Shown here: in pieces, positions 46,291 through 57,799 of the stretch | Numbering within the stretch: position 1 is the first letter of the stretch | Layout of the letters: every line of letters begins with the position of its first letter | From: Panopea generosa | Lineage: Eukaryota; Mollusca; Bivalvia; Adapedonta; Hiatellidae | DNA length: 64,000 nucleotides | Direction of reading: 5' to 3' | Assembly (NCBI GenBank): GCA_029582155.1 | Contig: CM055903.1 | Location: forward strand, 44,221,769-44,285,768 | Program-made: the position numbers and the translations under genes | The notes under the pieces: model-generated | What the model was told of the DNA's origin: nothing | The model's input: the letters and a program-made list of their open reading frames with translations, nothing else | Databases searched by the model: none

Positions 46291-46305
46291 AACATCACGT
46301 GATTA
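46291..46305 (-). promoter_or_regulatory. E-box TCACGTGA upstream of membrane-protein gene
   Basis: A palindromic TCACGTGA lies at 46295-46302, about 55 bases before the start codon at 46240. It matches the core of MiT/TFE-type (CLEAR-like) and other bHLH sites. A function is inference; an 8-base motif can occur by chance. Confidence 0.3.
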
Positions 46306-46899
46306 TAGAATGTATCAAGGGCAGATGCACAATGGTGTTGATTCTTCTCTTTAAAAACACTTCTAACATGTTTCGAAAACTTTAAAAAAATAGCTCTGAT
46401 TAACGAACGTGTTCAATAGTTCAACTCTGTTATTTACAAAGTTCTCTGGTTAACTATTAGGGAATCATAATTTGATATAAGGGTCTCACAAGGGCTGCCC
46501 TGTATGCTAAATTCTGAATCCGACCCTGGAGCTCAGGCATATGTAGATTTTTATAGATTGCAACGGTTCAACAATTTTAAAATACTTTGTTCAGATCAGA
46601 TGTTTCAGATTATTGTATAGTAGTAAAACACAATTTGATATATATTTATAAACATGTAAACCTTTTGTTTAATTGTTCGGATAACGCAATCTGTTAGTTA
46701 ATAGTTTTCACATTGTTTGAGATGTCACGCCCGTCTGTCGTTTATAATTATATTTGTGTAAAACTTCCACATATATAGTCCAAGAGCAAACAAATATAAA
46801 AAAATCTCACGTAGCACCCCTTGGACAGAAAAGGTCTGTCAATTGGAAACGTTTGGTAGATACATATAGATCATTATCTGACCTTCAGTACTAAAGCAA

Positions 46900-47435
46900 T
46901 GTGGTATCACTTTCAAGATATTTTGGGTTAAAAATATGAAAAAATAGAAAAAATCGCCATTTTCTGGAATAATTAAAAATAGTACATTTATATGTATACT
47001 GGGTTTATAAAAGCTTTGCAATACATTGATATATATACATATATGCTATACAAGTCAATGTCTACTGAGTCACTGACACTGTGTGGGATTTTTTGGTTAA
47101 AAATAGGAAAATTCGAAAAAAATCGCCATTTTCTGGAATATTTGAAATTGAGATATATTTATGTATGCTGGGTTTATTAAAGCTCTGTAATACATTGATA
47201 TATATATACATATATGCTATACAAGTAATTTTCTACTGAGTTATTGTCACTGTGTGGTATTTTTGGTTAAAAGTGGGGAAATCGGGAAAAATTGCCATTT
47301 TCTGAAAAAATAAAAATTGAGATATTTTTATGTATGCTTGGTATATTGAAGCACTGCAATACATTAATATAAATACATATATGCTTGAAAAGTCAATTTC
47401 TACCGAGTTATTGCCACTTTGTGACATATTTGGGC
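46900..47435. repeat. Three tandem copies of a ~169-bp AT-rich unit
   Basis: Landmarks TATGTATACTGGGTTTA (~46990), TATGTATGCTGGGTTTA (~47159) and TATGTATGCTTGGTATA (~47328) are about 169 apart. Each unit also has an AATCGCCATTTTCTG block and a TACATATATGCT block. Units are 75-85 percent alike. The 60-64-codon frames recurring in them are by-products. Confidence 0.85.
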
Positions 47436-47590
47436 TACTTGCAGCTCAATGTATCACTGGATTCATTAGTTCTTTAGTTAAAATAGGCAAGAGAATAGCT
47501 CTTAATCTATGAAATTCCTCTGACGTCCACCGAGAAGAATTGTTGCAGTTAGGTTAATCTGAACATTGTCTGAAAGGTGCTTCAGTTCAT

Positions 47591-48127
47591 GTGAGAAGTG
47601 CGTCTGTGCCTTGTATTTGCCCAATAACCTTGAATGTGCTGCTGATGACGCCAGATACCGATTGCTCTGTCAAAAGAGACTGCCGAACAAAATATGTAAC
47701 CATTGTCAAAAAGCTTAAAGCATCACTTACTTACTTTATGTATAATGTATATCATTCAAATATTCCAAGTTATATAAATGTTCTTTTCCCGCCACTAGTT
47801 GGTGCAACAACTGAATACCCACTTAGAAACATAGATAACAATACTTCTCCTTACTGTAGAACAGACAATGCGAAAGTCATGCATTTCCTCTTCTATTTCT
47901 CTTTGGAATCAGCTTGATGACAATATTAAAGCAGCGCATTCAATTTTAATCTTTAAAACTACATTACGCAAAAATACTAAATTTAAAATACCATAATATT
48001 ATTCTCATTGCAAACGATGTGTCTCAGTTTATCATGCAAGGCTTAGAAACAACTGTAGTAATCTAAATGCCGATCTTTGTAGAAATCATCTACACCCATC
48101 ACCGTTCTGTGAGTGTCAAGATGATGT
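47591..48127 (+). pseudogene. C-terminal part of a LINE reverse transcriptase
   Basis: The first frame gives PSYINVLFPPLVGATTEY, then YPLRNIDNNTSPYCRTDNA. A one-base shift near 47872 gives ISLWNQLDDNIKAAHSI and LIFKTTLRKN. After an in-frame stop comes CKRCVSVYHARLRNNCSNL and PFCECQDD. This order (PPLVG, LRN, SLWN-LP, HxRLR-x-CS-LN, C-x-C) is the region after the palm/thumb in many Jockey/CR1/L2-like LINE proteins, ending in the zinc-knuckle. The upstream RT palm is missing. It is cut off where the inverted repeat begins at 48118. Confidence 0.8.
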
Positions 48128-48450
48128 CGTATCATTTCTGATCACTCGACAGCAACCGAATCTGTGCAGACTGTAGCCGTTTTCTTGATCATTCGGGAAA
48201 TACAAGGAATTTTCTGTGTAAACATTAGCACGAGTGTTTTAAAGGTGCGAAAACTGTCTTGTTACCGAATATACTTTCATTTTCTTTTATAAGCAACACC
48301 CTCCTCAACATTATAGTTTTACCCCATTCGGTCTTCAACTAGTGTTAAATTATTTTAGTGACGGTTTTATGGTGAAAAATCAGCGTAACGATGGAGGAGC
48401 TGGTGGAGCTGTTTGAAAGTTGCGTAACGCTGGAAGATGTTGGATCTACT
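48118..48450 (+). repeat. Left arm of a ~320-bp inverted repeat
   Basis: Pairs with 50950-51262, at about 85-90 percent identity by eye. Shared blocks include AAGATGATGTCGTATCATTT, CGACAGCAACCGAATCTGTG, TAAGCAACACCCTCCT and ATGGTGAAAAATCAGCGT. It contains an ATG at 48391 opening MEELVELFESCVTLEDVG (82 codons). The other arm keeps the ATG but has an extra T that breaks the frame. Confidence 0.85.
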
Positions 48451-49239
48451 AAAAGCACTTTTTCTAAGGCTTCTCATGCAAGCGGTCAACTTTTCGGTTA
48501 TAACTCTGTTGTAAATATATTTCAAAAATGTTATTATGGTGAATGTATGTACTGTAAAGAAAATCAAACTCATAATTGCCATTATGGGCTGTATAAAAGA
48601 CAAATAGATTGTAATAAGTATGAAATAACGCACAACTAACACTCTAAGCACAGCTAAGTGTAATCAGTTACACGGGAGGTTTTTGGTGTGAGTTAGTGCC
48701 AGCCATTCCCCTTGATAAGTTTTTTTTTATATTGGACTCATCGTACGGTCCTACAGAAAAGTATTGAATCGGGTCACAAGTTATGATATTCCTGTTGAGT
48801 GTAATTTTACTAATTTAACTTGTCCAATTACGATGCACAATATTTACTTCCTTTTCTTTTATGAAAGTATGTTTATATTATTCACAGGGGATTTTTTATG
48901 CGAATATCAAGAACAAGCACTGTTTATCCAGTCCACGAAAATGATCAATGCAGTGCACAGGACGAGTGAGGTGAAATAACCGATGGCCCTATAGTGATAA
49001 GGTTAAACTTATAGCTGTTGATTCCCATGAAGGACCTGAAAAAGTGTCAATTTACTTAAATATTTTTTTTCTCTTTTTCTTCCTTATTTTTCAGTGCCAT
49101 AACCGTTTATTCATGACTTCGATACAGTAAAACGGATGTTTCGAAAAAAATCTGAATTTTTCACATTTCGACACGAACAATTGTCAGTTTCTTAGATTAA
49201 TCCTAAGTTTTGTTTGAAAATAAGGATATGCTTTTAAAA

Positions 49240-50078
49240 TTAGATGACCACATTATTTAACTTACTATACAGCTGTTTATCTACTACACTAAACTTTCTC
49301 AATGCGTTGTCTAATCGAGAAAGCTCATATGATAAGGGTTCAAAATACGTGGTAAGTCCGAATACCAGTTTGGCCACATCCTCAAATATCAGGAAGATTC
49401 GATATGGGACAATATCTGCGTCTTCAGCACTATCTCGAGGGCCATTACTAGTCAGACAACATCACAGGAAAGACGAATCAAAAATACTCCAGTCTAAAAG
49501 ACTTTGCAGTGAATTTTAAATATTATAATAGGATTGTTGAGTTTTACTCTGGACTTTTTGAAATAAAATCAGCAAACAAAGACAGTCCTTTTTCCACTTT
49601 ATTGCAAAAACTGAACTTCAGTAATATAAAATACGAAATAAATAGGCAATCACATCCCCTTAATCAACAAAACCATTTTATATTATTTATACAAAAGGTG
49701 TGGGTCCTCCGTGGCCGAGTGGTCTAAGGCGCCGTCTCAAGATCACTTACCTCTCACCGCTATGGTCGTAGGTTCGAGTCCCGCTCGCTCCAAAAACTTT
49801 ATGTGAGAAAGTTTCCAGTTACTTGCGGAAGGACGGTGGTTCTACTCAGTCTGAGGTCTTCCTCCACCAGTAAAACTGGATATGCCATATATAACCTGAA
49901 ATGTGTTGAAAATGGCGTTAAACCCCATTCCAAAAAAAAAAAAAAAAAAAAAAAAAAAATTATACAAAAGGTGGGCTAACTTTATCAAACATATTGGTGC
50001 TAAAGGGAAACATGTTAGTGTTACAGACTTTCTGATAAAGAGCATTTTTTCTAAAGAAAATAATACAAGTTCTTAGGT
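49240..50078 (+). pseudogene. Broken open frame of unknown origin, split by a SINE
   Basis: Protein-like text spans several frames: SNIRKIRYGTISASSALSRG (ending ~49450), then from ~49455 SDNITGKTNQKYSSLKDF and FYSGLFEIKSANKD, then LNQQNHFILFIQKV up to the SINE at 49701. After the SINE (49974 on) comes WANFIKHIGAKGKHVSVTDF to the stop near 50076. The run of ~120 residues without stops in AT-rich DNA, resumed after the insertion, suggests a real former coding sequence. I do not recognise the family; a mobile-element or viral-like origin is possible but unsupported. Confidence 0.4.
49701..49959 (+). mobile_element. Intact tRNA-Leu-derived SINE with target duplication
   Basis: The tRNA-like head at 49703-49790 has A box TGGCCGAGTGGTCTAAGG and B box GTAGGTTCGAGTCCC. 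The anticodon-loop remnant TCAAGAT (CAA) and the D-arm text point to tRNA-Leu. The body contains GGTTCTACTCAGTCTGAG and ends AATGGCGTTAAACCCCATTC plus a 28-A tail. Identical 14-base direct repeats TTATACAAAAGGTG flank it (49687-49700 and 49960-49973). The exact duplication and long tail mark a recent insertion. A diverged relative lies at 23930-24125. Confidence 0.93.
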
Positions 50079-50159
50079 AACAATATCACCTTCCTTATAT
50101 TATATTATACTATATGTGTTTTCAAATACAAAATTATAATACTGATATAAGATTAGTGA

Positions 50160-50372
50160 CATGTAACTTCATATATTTAATGTTTGATATCTAGTCAATA
50201 CATGCTAGTCAGCTCCTTGAGTTTGATATAAATGTTTATAACTAGTCAATGTGCTTCTGTCACTGTTTGTATTATATACATGTGGTTCATTTTATATTTA
50301 TTAATATATTGCTTATATGATTGATGCCTTTATGGGCCTAGTTGCTGAATAAAACTTGAAAACTTGATGTTG
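50160..50372 (+). repeat. Possible LINE 3' end
   Basis: The segment ends TTTATGGGCCTAGTTGCTGA then ATAAAACTTGAAAACTTGA. The short tandem TTGAAAAC tail is like 3' termini of L2/CR1-type LINEs in molluscs. It may belong with the RT fragment at 47591-48127. Assignment by appearance only. Confidence 0.35.
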
Positions 50373-50949
50373 CAATAAATATTTCTCCATGTCTACACAT
50401 AAATCAATCTGTACTCCAATGAAAATAATAATCTCCTATCACTGCGATACACACCTTAATAGTTTAATAAGATTAGTTATTTATTTTATAAAGCTAGTGC
50501 TGGCTTACAAGTTTTGAAACAATGAGTAAAACATCTTTAAAAATACAAAATGGTCGTGACTATTATTTTATCACACAGTTCCAAACGTTTTGTCATTGAT
50601 GATTTTCAGTCTTTTAACCATTTACTAGAAATTTGCCATTTAATAAAACAAATATATCATTTCCTTTCCATTTTTCGCTATAGTATTAAAGACAAAGCAC
50701 TGTGACATTCCCAAAACGACCTCAATACATACATAACATACTGAGAATCTTCCGTGTGGATGTTTTGATAAAATCGATATGTCTCGTGTGATAAAAGTAT
50801 GTATGGCAATTTTTAATTTGATTTGCCTTATATGAGCCTATTTCATCGTCGTAACATATTGTAATAGTTTTACATTATATTGGCAATCCAGCAGACACGT
50901 GTTTGTATCGAAAACAAAAAAAAATGGCTTTGAGTAAATCCACCATCCT

Positions 50950-51262
50950 CCAGCGTTACGCAACTTTCAAAACAGCTCCACCAGCTCCTCCATCGTAACG
51001 CTGATTTTTCACCATAAATCCGTCACTAAATCAATTTTACACTAGTAAAATACCGAATGGGATAAAAAATATAATGTTAAGGAGGGTGTTGCTTATAAAA
51101 AAAATGATATATCAAATTATGTTTGGTAACAAGACAGTTTTCGCACTTTTAAAACACTCGTGCCAATGTTTACACAGAAAATTCCGAATGATCAAGAACA
51201 CGGCTACAGTCTGCACAGATTCGGTTGCTGTCGAGTGATCAGAAATGATACGACATCATCTT
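50950..51262 (-). repeat. Right arm of the ~320-bp inverted repeat
   Basis: Reverse complement of 48118-48450, separated from it by 2.5 kb. Further along on minus (51400 to 51320), a GC-rich segment ends in GATCAGCG/GTAAGG, a splice-donor-like site. So this arm may descend from a gene's first exon region. Confidence 0.8.
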
Positions 51263-51502
51263 GCTCGACTCAGATTTTCCAAAAATTATCAACAATAGTT
51301 AAAAAAGATAGTTTCCTTACCGCTGATCGCGAATCCCACCGTCATTCAACGTTACCTCCACCGCCTCCGCCGGAAACGTTTGGACACGGTGTTTACATCC
51401 ATTAAATATTAATGTACTATTGAGTGGAAGTGAAACTATATCCATAGAAGATAATATAACTATTGTAGATGCTAACTTTATTAAAGATACCCATAGATTT
51501 TG

Positions 51503-51504
<2 letters not shown>

Positions 51505-51556
<52 letters not shown>
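51505..51556. repeat. (ATA)n microsatellite
   Basis: Uninterrupted trinucleotide tract of about 17 units. Confidence 0.95.
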
Positions 51557-51557
<1 letters not shown>

Positions 51558-51721
51558 CATAACAACAATGATTATAAATAATAAATGAGTTTTAATATAT
51601 TATTGTGTGCAAGTATGTCCTGTCCAAACACAAAGTTATGACATCTTAGAATGCCTGTCATAAGGGAGACAAGAATATATAATCAAATACTTTTCACTAT
51701 TTGTTATCTTCTTATAAAATT

Positions 51722-51731
51722 TCTCTCTCTC

Positions 51732-51808
<77 letters not shown>
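51722..51808. repeat. (CT)n microsatellite
   Basis: About 43 CT units with one CTCACT interruption near 51733. It creates a false Ser-Leu repeat frame. Confidence 0.95.
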
Positions 51809-51813
<5 letters not shown>

Positions 51814-52050
51814 TCATGAAGGTTTCCCATCCGCGATATCTCCCAACCTTGAGTAGACAGACAGTGAATTTAAACACGACCATCTGTAAAGATATGAATG
51901 AAACTTTGATCGGCCAATCGTGATTTTAATGCACAAGCCTATCACAATTATGTTTATTTTTATATATTCATTTTACTAATTTTTTTTCACAATACAATTA
52001 TAGTTGTTTTGTTTTGTTGATATAAGGTAATGTGTTTAAGAATGTTCGGA

Positions 52051-52068
52051 CCCCCCCCCCCCCCCCCC
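52051..52068. repeat. Poly-C tract
   Basis: Eighteen consecutive C; length may be unreliable. Confidence 0.9.
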
Positions 52069-52295
52069 TACATGTATATCTAAATTGGCAAATGGCACGA
52101 AATTTGAAAAATATATGGACACAAGTAAAACACCATAATGCATTTTTTTTCATTAAATATTGTTTTGGTATGTAAATGTTGACTGATGTGCAATCTACAT
52201 TAATTTCATTGATTTCTGTCCCCTGGATAAATACCCACATATATGTTAAACAAAATGAATAATGCTGTGTAGCTTGACATTAATAATAGTAAACG

Positions 52296-52343
52296 TTGTT
52301 GTTGCTGTTGTTGCTGTTGTTGTTGTTGTTGTTGTTATTGTTG
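52296..52343. repeat. (TTG)n microsatellite
   Basis: TTG units with a few CTG variants, about 15 units. Confidence 0.9.
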
Positions 52344-52796
52344 TCTAAGCCCTGCATATTAAATTAATATTAACCTGCGGGTTTCTGTAATTTAATGAAA
52401 TACAGATAAACTGTTATGAAACCATTGTTTTGATTAAACAAAGGAAACACCGTACCTGGGTTTATCCCGAGTAGAAAACATATATAAACAGAGTGTATAC
52501 ATGTTAAAAAACAAAACTCCGATTTTATATTCATCCATAGTTTTATATCCAACGGTTAACTCTTACCAAAAAATTACATTTTAACACTTAATTGATTTGA
52601 TATTTAATAACAAGGCAACATTGAACAATGGTACTATTTATATATATTTCGGGAGCCGATCAATAATCAAAGGGACACTACGGTGGAGATGTTACTCGGA
52701 GTACTGGAAAGTAGAAACATTGCCAAGTGGTGTGGTATTAACAATGGCGATGCGTAATATGTATACTAAACTTATGTCAATTTAAACTTATTTAGT

Positions 52797-52985
52797 TTGC
52801 TTCGATCGTAAAACAAGTTATTACAACTTTGACAAATCACGCTCGAAGTCTTCCTGGGTAGAACCAGTACTAAGCATATGCGAATAAAGTGTCTTGCTAA
52901 AGGACACCACACATAGCTGTGGCGGAGAATCATCGAACCCACGACCCTTCGATCTTAGGTCCGGTGCTGTACCACTGGACACACA
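52797..52985 (-). mobile_element. tRNA-derived SINE, minus strand
   Basis: On minus: head CCAGTGGTACAGCACCGG (A box, ~52980), B box GTGGGTTCGATGATTC (~52940), then GGTGTCCTTTAGCAAGACAC and GAAGACTTCGAGCGTGATTT, ending near 52800. Same family and orientation as 18665-18890. Confidence 0.85.
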
Positions 52986-53203
52986 CTTATCCAAATTAAT
53001 GTTCATTTGGTTGATTTAATATTAAGATAAAAAACTTTACCTTTTGATTGAATAATTTATGGATGGAAGTAAAATATTAAAAATCACGTCTGATATGCAA
53101 ATAGCTACCAAAAATGGTTTTCCTTCAACAAAAGTTTGATATACTACTAGTTGCACATATATTCTGGAAACTATGATTATATTTACATTACATTGATACG
53201 TAT

Positions 53204-53435
53204 ACATGCCTAAGTTGGTAACGCATCTGACTATCAATCCAGGGGTCGCGAGTTTGAATACCCGCCCGGCTACAGTCTCTGTGGAGATGGTCATAAACAT
53301 TGTTCTGCGACCATGAATCTCCCACCTCTGAATATGTGGGGAAGTAGTCAGTGACTTGCAGAGATAAGGTGTGTCTAGTACTGTAATCATATGAATGTAT
53401 ATGTGGTAGGTGCAAGGTAATGTGCAGTTTTGAGG
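53204..53435 (+). mobile_element. tRNA-derived SINE, second family
   Basis: The head at 53205-53275 has an A-box region TAAGTTGGTAACGCATCTGA and a B box GCGAGTTTGAATACCC, with CCCGGCTAC closing. The body has ACATTGTTCTGCGACCATGA, CTCCCACCTCTG and GACTTGCAGAGATAAGG. The body differs from the other SINEs in the window, so this is a separate family. Overlapping minus-strand open frames are shadows. Confidence 0.7.
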
Positions 53436-53439
53436 TAAA

Positions 53440-55736
53440 CTGCGCATTTCCTTTTACTTATGAAAATGTTGTACTAACAATAAATTACTATTAAATGGAA
53501 ATTAATTATTGTTTTGCCGTTAGAATTAAAGCTGTGCTCCCTGTTTTTGATGAAACTGCAAGGAATATAAAATCTGTAAACTTTATATTTATTTTCATAG
53601 TTTGGGTTCACCAACTTCAGGGGCCACCATAACATGATAAAAATGACACGTTTGTCCCTATTTTTGTACTTTTTCATTTGGGTCCAAAATAGTATTTATA
53701 AAGCAGTAACAGCAAATGTTATGATGTACTCGTTTGTCTGGGAAACGCATTAGTGGCATTTAACATAAATCTTATTTATTTTGCAATTAAACCTTTGCTG
53801 CATTAGAAATGCCAAATGGCTCCCGTATGTGCGCAAAAATCATAATGTTTCACCATAGGGCACAGTTTATCTAGGGAGACAACTCTTGTCAACCTTTTTT
53901 ATTAAAAAAAGCATAGTTATTCCCCTTAATATCAGACACTATTTTTTAAAAGAATGATCTTATATAAAAACCACTGATATTGTGTTGCCATAGGTCAAGG
54001 GACATTTTGATGATACATACACCTCAAACAATACTATAAGCACATGCTTTCCCGGAATTATCTTATCGTATGTTTATTGATCTAGAACGGTTATTCAAAG
54101 ATTCTGTTTGTGAAGTGTTTATAAATGAACGTCCATATACCGATACAGTACTTAGATCATCGTCATCGTTTTAACAAACTCGCATTTTAGTGAGACAAAC
54201 AGCAATTTTTATGAATTCTCACTTGACACAATTTCTGAAAATTGACAATTCATCTCATTTGTGCAAAAATGTGTCATGTACATTTGAAACAATTAGGCAT
54301 TTCGGCACCTTTTGCACAAACAGGGTGTTATACCTACATAATTATGTAAATTTATATGTTGTTAATTTACCACAGAAACTATGTTTATTCCTATTTTCAT
54401 TTTTTTTTTGGAAAGGTGAATAACTCTTCTAAATGGTTTAAAGGCATCCGATTTTTTGCATTTATTCTTAAGGAATTTTAAAAAAAAAACCTCACATTTT
54501 CAATATAGCTTGTTTTCTTTTTAAAAATAATACGCACATTAATTTATCATATCATGAGCTTGACACGAATAGTTTTAAAAATATTGATAATACTTTTAAA
54601 CTAATATAATGATGTTCCAGATTGTAATATTTGGAGATAGATAACTTAATGGTTGTACGTTCACAGATGTAAAGATTAATTTGATGCGTACGCATGCATG
54701 AAATAGATATCAGCATTGCCGTGTATTCCTTTAAGATAATTTACGGATGGAAGCTGAAATTTGGTGGTGACATACCAAGTATGCATAGTTCTTAACACAA
54801 ACGATTGCTGTTCTTTCTCTCCTTCTATCTTCTTTTTTATGATTCTGCATTTAAACGGTGATGCAGAACAATGCTGAAATCAATTGTACTCATATTCACG
54901 CTCCAGAACAATCTCAACCTCTATGCTGAGATCAATCACAAAGTGGTACCATCTGAAAATTCATATTTTAGGTGTATCAAACTAGTGATTTCTTGCTAGT
55001 TTTGAATCGCATTTATCCAAATAATAAAAAAGCTGTCCATTCACGCCTTATTTAATCAGGCTAATAAACTTGTATGCAATTAAGTCACTGATATAATTAT
55101 TATCATAATTGTTATTATAATCATATATTATCAAATCATTATATTTATTTTATATAGATGTATTATCATTATTATTATTATCATTGATAATTTACTAAAT
55201 CTAATATATCCTCATACATCTCTGTATTCACGCAAGCACTCACATTCACCTAATTATCCTCGGTGGATTATACTATCATTATATGATCTGTTTGTATAAA
55301 AAACAATGTAAAATTATTCTGATAACTATGTAAAGAATGAAATTTTAAGATTTATAAAAAAAAATCCGCGTATTATATAGAACAAAGTCTCTTTATAATT
55401 CCTTGTATAGAACAATAAAAGGTCTTACTGATTCGAGCAGGCAACCAAAATAACACAATTTAACAGAGAGTGTGTAGCTTTATCTAAATCTCGTGACCTC
55501 TCGTGAAATATCGGAAAATTTCTCCACATCCGGGTAGTGTTTTGTTCAAACTAATCAAGGAAAACAAGCTGAGTTCGACTCAATTTTAATGTTTTCAAAT
55601 GTTTACCAACATTTATGGATCTTAATCATGAATTCGAACTAGCGTTTTTATAAAATATATCATTAAATGGATATTTTAAATTAATAAAGTTGATTTAGGC
55701 ATAACGGAATAAAGTAAATAACGTTTGTGTGTGTGA
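53440..55736. other. Intergenic or 5' intronic AT-rich DNA upstream of G-alpha exon
   Basis: No gene is recognised. It may hold the promoter or a 5' UTR exon of the G-alpha gene, because the first coding exon is preceded by a splice acceptor; I cannot place it. Confidence 0.35.
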
Positions 55737-55764
55737 TACTTTTTTTTATAGAAAACCAGAAAAC

Positions 55765-55882
55765 ATGGGGTGTGCGGTAAGCTCGGATGACAAAGCGGCA
55801 CAAGAAAGATCAAAAGCAATTGACAAAGGTCTAAGAGCTGATGGAGAAAAGGCTGCCAGAGAAGTCAAATTACTTTTATTAG
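55765..55882 (+). CDS. GNAI-like: G-protein alpha subunit (Gi class), first coding exon
   Basis: The 118-base coding exon encodes [17 protein letters not shown] and on through [15 protein letters not shown]. This is the conserved N-terminal helix of Gi-type alpha subunits, with Gly2 (myristoylation) and Cys3 (palmitoylation) for membrane attachment. [15 protein letters not shown] favours Gi over Go. The exon ends TTA G/GTTTGT (donor at 55883), splitting the Gly codon just before the AGESGKS P-loop, the same phase and length (118 bases) as exon 1 of vertebrate GNAI genes. The start context AAACATGG is good. Upstream, ATACTTTTTTTTATAG (ending 55751) is a convincing acceptor, so an untranslated exon should lie further 5'. 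No P-loop exon is seen before 64000, so coding intron 1 exceeds 8.1 kb and the rest of the gene is outside. Confidence 0.93.
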
Positions 55883-56599
55883 GTTTGTGACTTTACTTTT
55901 TCATAGTGTTCACTTATAAAATGTTTCAAAAAGGGGAGATCATGCATTTGGACCGCGCCCTCACTGGTGCAGCAACCGTTTTTAAAAAACAAGTTGGGCA
56001 ATGACCATTTCGAGTGTCAGGAGCACATAAATATATTTGTTTGTTTCGGATTCATATCTGTTATAGTTATTGTTTTTTATGACTTTTTTTGTTATTTGAT
56101 GTCTTGTTTATGTTTGGTTATTTTTTTGTAAAATGTTTTGATTTAGAAGAACCATTATTGAAGTCAGTTTAATGGCATGTAAACAAAATTAGCTGAACAA
56201 TTAATGTCTGTGCATCATACTGACTGTCCATCGGACTGTCCTTCCCATCTTTCGTATGTAACAATTTCAGGTCAAGGTTAATGTCACTGTTACTTAAAAT
56301 AGAAAATCTCTGTCAACGCTTACCGGCATTATTTTGCATCAGATGCAAGTTACACAGAACTGCAATATTACACAAAAATCCACCAGCGTTTTTTCTTCTA
56401 TATTTTGATCAACATAAGTCTGTGTGTAAATTTGATATGGAAGCATATTGAAAGCACTACAGAACAGAACAGACGGACGGATGTTCTCACGTTTGAGTAT
56501 TTGATTGGCTTCTTTGTGCCCAGCTTATTACTCGTGTGGCTGAATTTTACTCACACAAAAGAAAAAGTCATATAAAAGTTGTTTTTAAGTGTCTAGCCC

Positions 56600-56870
56600 A
56601 TGTGGTTCCGGCTAAGAATAGAATCACTGTCGATCTCTGCAGAGGGGTAGGAATCCTCCGAATGGGTGTCATGTTCATTTTATCATTTTTTGTCATGTTC
56701 ACTATTGTGGTTAAATTATCAACCCTGTGTGGTTCCAGGGAGCCATATTAGTGATGGCAAGAATAGGATCACTGTGGCTTATGCATGTCGTAGAAAGTGA
56801 CAATTTGAGTAATACGATAGAATTTGCTGAAACTCTGCAGGTATCAAGGTTCTAGGTTCATTCTGCATAT
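56600..56870 (+). repeat. Dispersed repeat, copy 1 (pair with 59577-59870)
   Basis: TGTGGTTCC...AAGAATA...ATCACT, TTAAATTATCAACC, AGTGATGG-AAGAATA and TCAAGGTTCT-GGTTCATTCTGCATAT occur in the same order as at 59577-59870. Non-coding, in the G-alpha intron. Confidence 0.7.
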
Positions 56871-56877
56871 ATATTCA

Positions 56878-57795
56878 CAGGGTTTCCACTGGCCCCATTT
56901 TTTTTTTGGCCACCATAAAACGAAAAAAAATAAAGTACGCGTGGGGGAGGGTTCCGCCATTTTTTGTTTAGCTGTATTGATATACACTATTTTAAGCATA
57001 TCTAGCACTTTTATGGTGTGTTATGTCTTTGACTGAATTTTGTGATTTTATAGCTTATTATAAAGAGTATGGATGAATTACACAATTGTAAATAAATAAA
57101 CAAAAACCGTAAAACATTTTCCATTCTTTTATTCTTATTATTTCATCATTGTTCACATACAAAAATGATCAGCGGTTCACATGCCCAGATTTTTATTACC
57201 AAAACTCCTTGCGGTATAATATGAAATTTGTTAACATAGACTTAAATGTGTTAATTATATGTAGGGTTAGCTCCCCTTAACATTATGCATGTCTAAATCA
57301 CAAGTTTTAGAATTTGAATAAGACCGGGAGAAGTGAGAGAATTGCAGGAGAACTGACTATGTATCTATCAGTATGCCCAACTTATTATGTTGTATTTAAG
57401 CTTTGTTCTTTATTGACTATCATTTCTGTTCTGTCGATTCAGTATATTTAAAACATTATTTTAAATATCTTTCTCTTCTTTTCTTATTATTGCTGTAATA
57501 ACATACAATAATGGCAATGTCAAGTCTACAAAGCTATTCAATCTATCCAAGAGAACTTGGCAATATGATAAATAAATGCAGTCTATGATAGTCTTCAAAT
57601 ATCTAGAAAGTGCAGCTAGTCAACTATATTTCAAATATTAAAAAAAAACAACACATAATTGATCTTAATTGTTGTTTTCAATACTATATTTAAATCATGC
57701 CAAAGAAAATTATACGGTTAAACTACACAACCAAAAAACAATAAGTTCATTACTATAATACCCCACCCACATTTGTCTTTACCGTAAACTCAATT
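56878..57795 (+). repeat. Intronic duplicated block, copy 1
   Basis: 56878-57040 (CAGGGTTTCCACTGGCCCCA through TTATGTCTTTGACTGAAT) and 57167-57795 (GATCAGCGGTTCACATGCCC onward) both recur at 62919-63105 and 63400-64000. Identity is very high, perhaps above 95 percent. The junction between the two parts differs (126 bases here against ~295 there). Confidence 0.9.
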
Positions 57796-57799
57796 TAAA

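Noticed and set aside
48391..48639. 82-residue ORF MEELVELFESC... as a confident gene
   Set aside because: Lies in an inverted-repeat arm; the partner arm is frameshifted and no domain is recognised. Kept only as a finding.
49703..49790. Functional tRNA-Leu gene
   Set aside because: Acceptor and anticodon stems do not pair, and the sequence continues into a SINE body with poly-A and target duplication.
53037..53447. 136-residue minus-strand ORF
   Set aside because: Antisense to a SINE with clear A and B boxes on plus.
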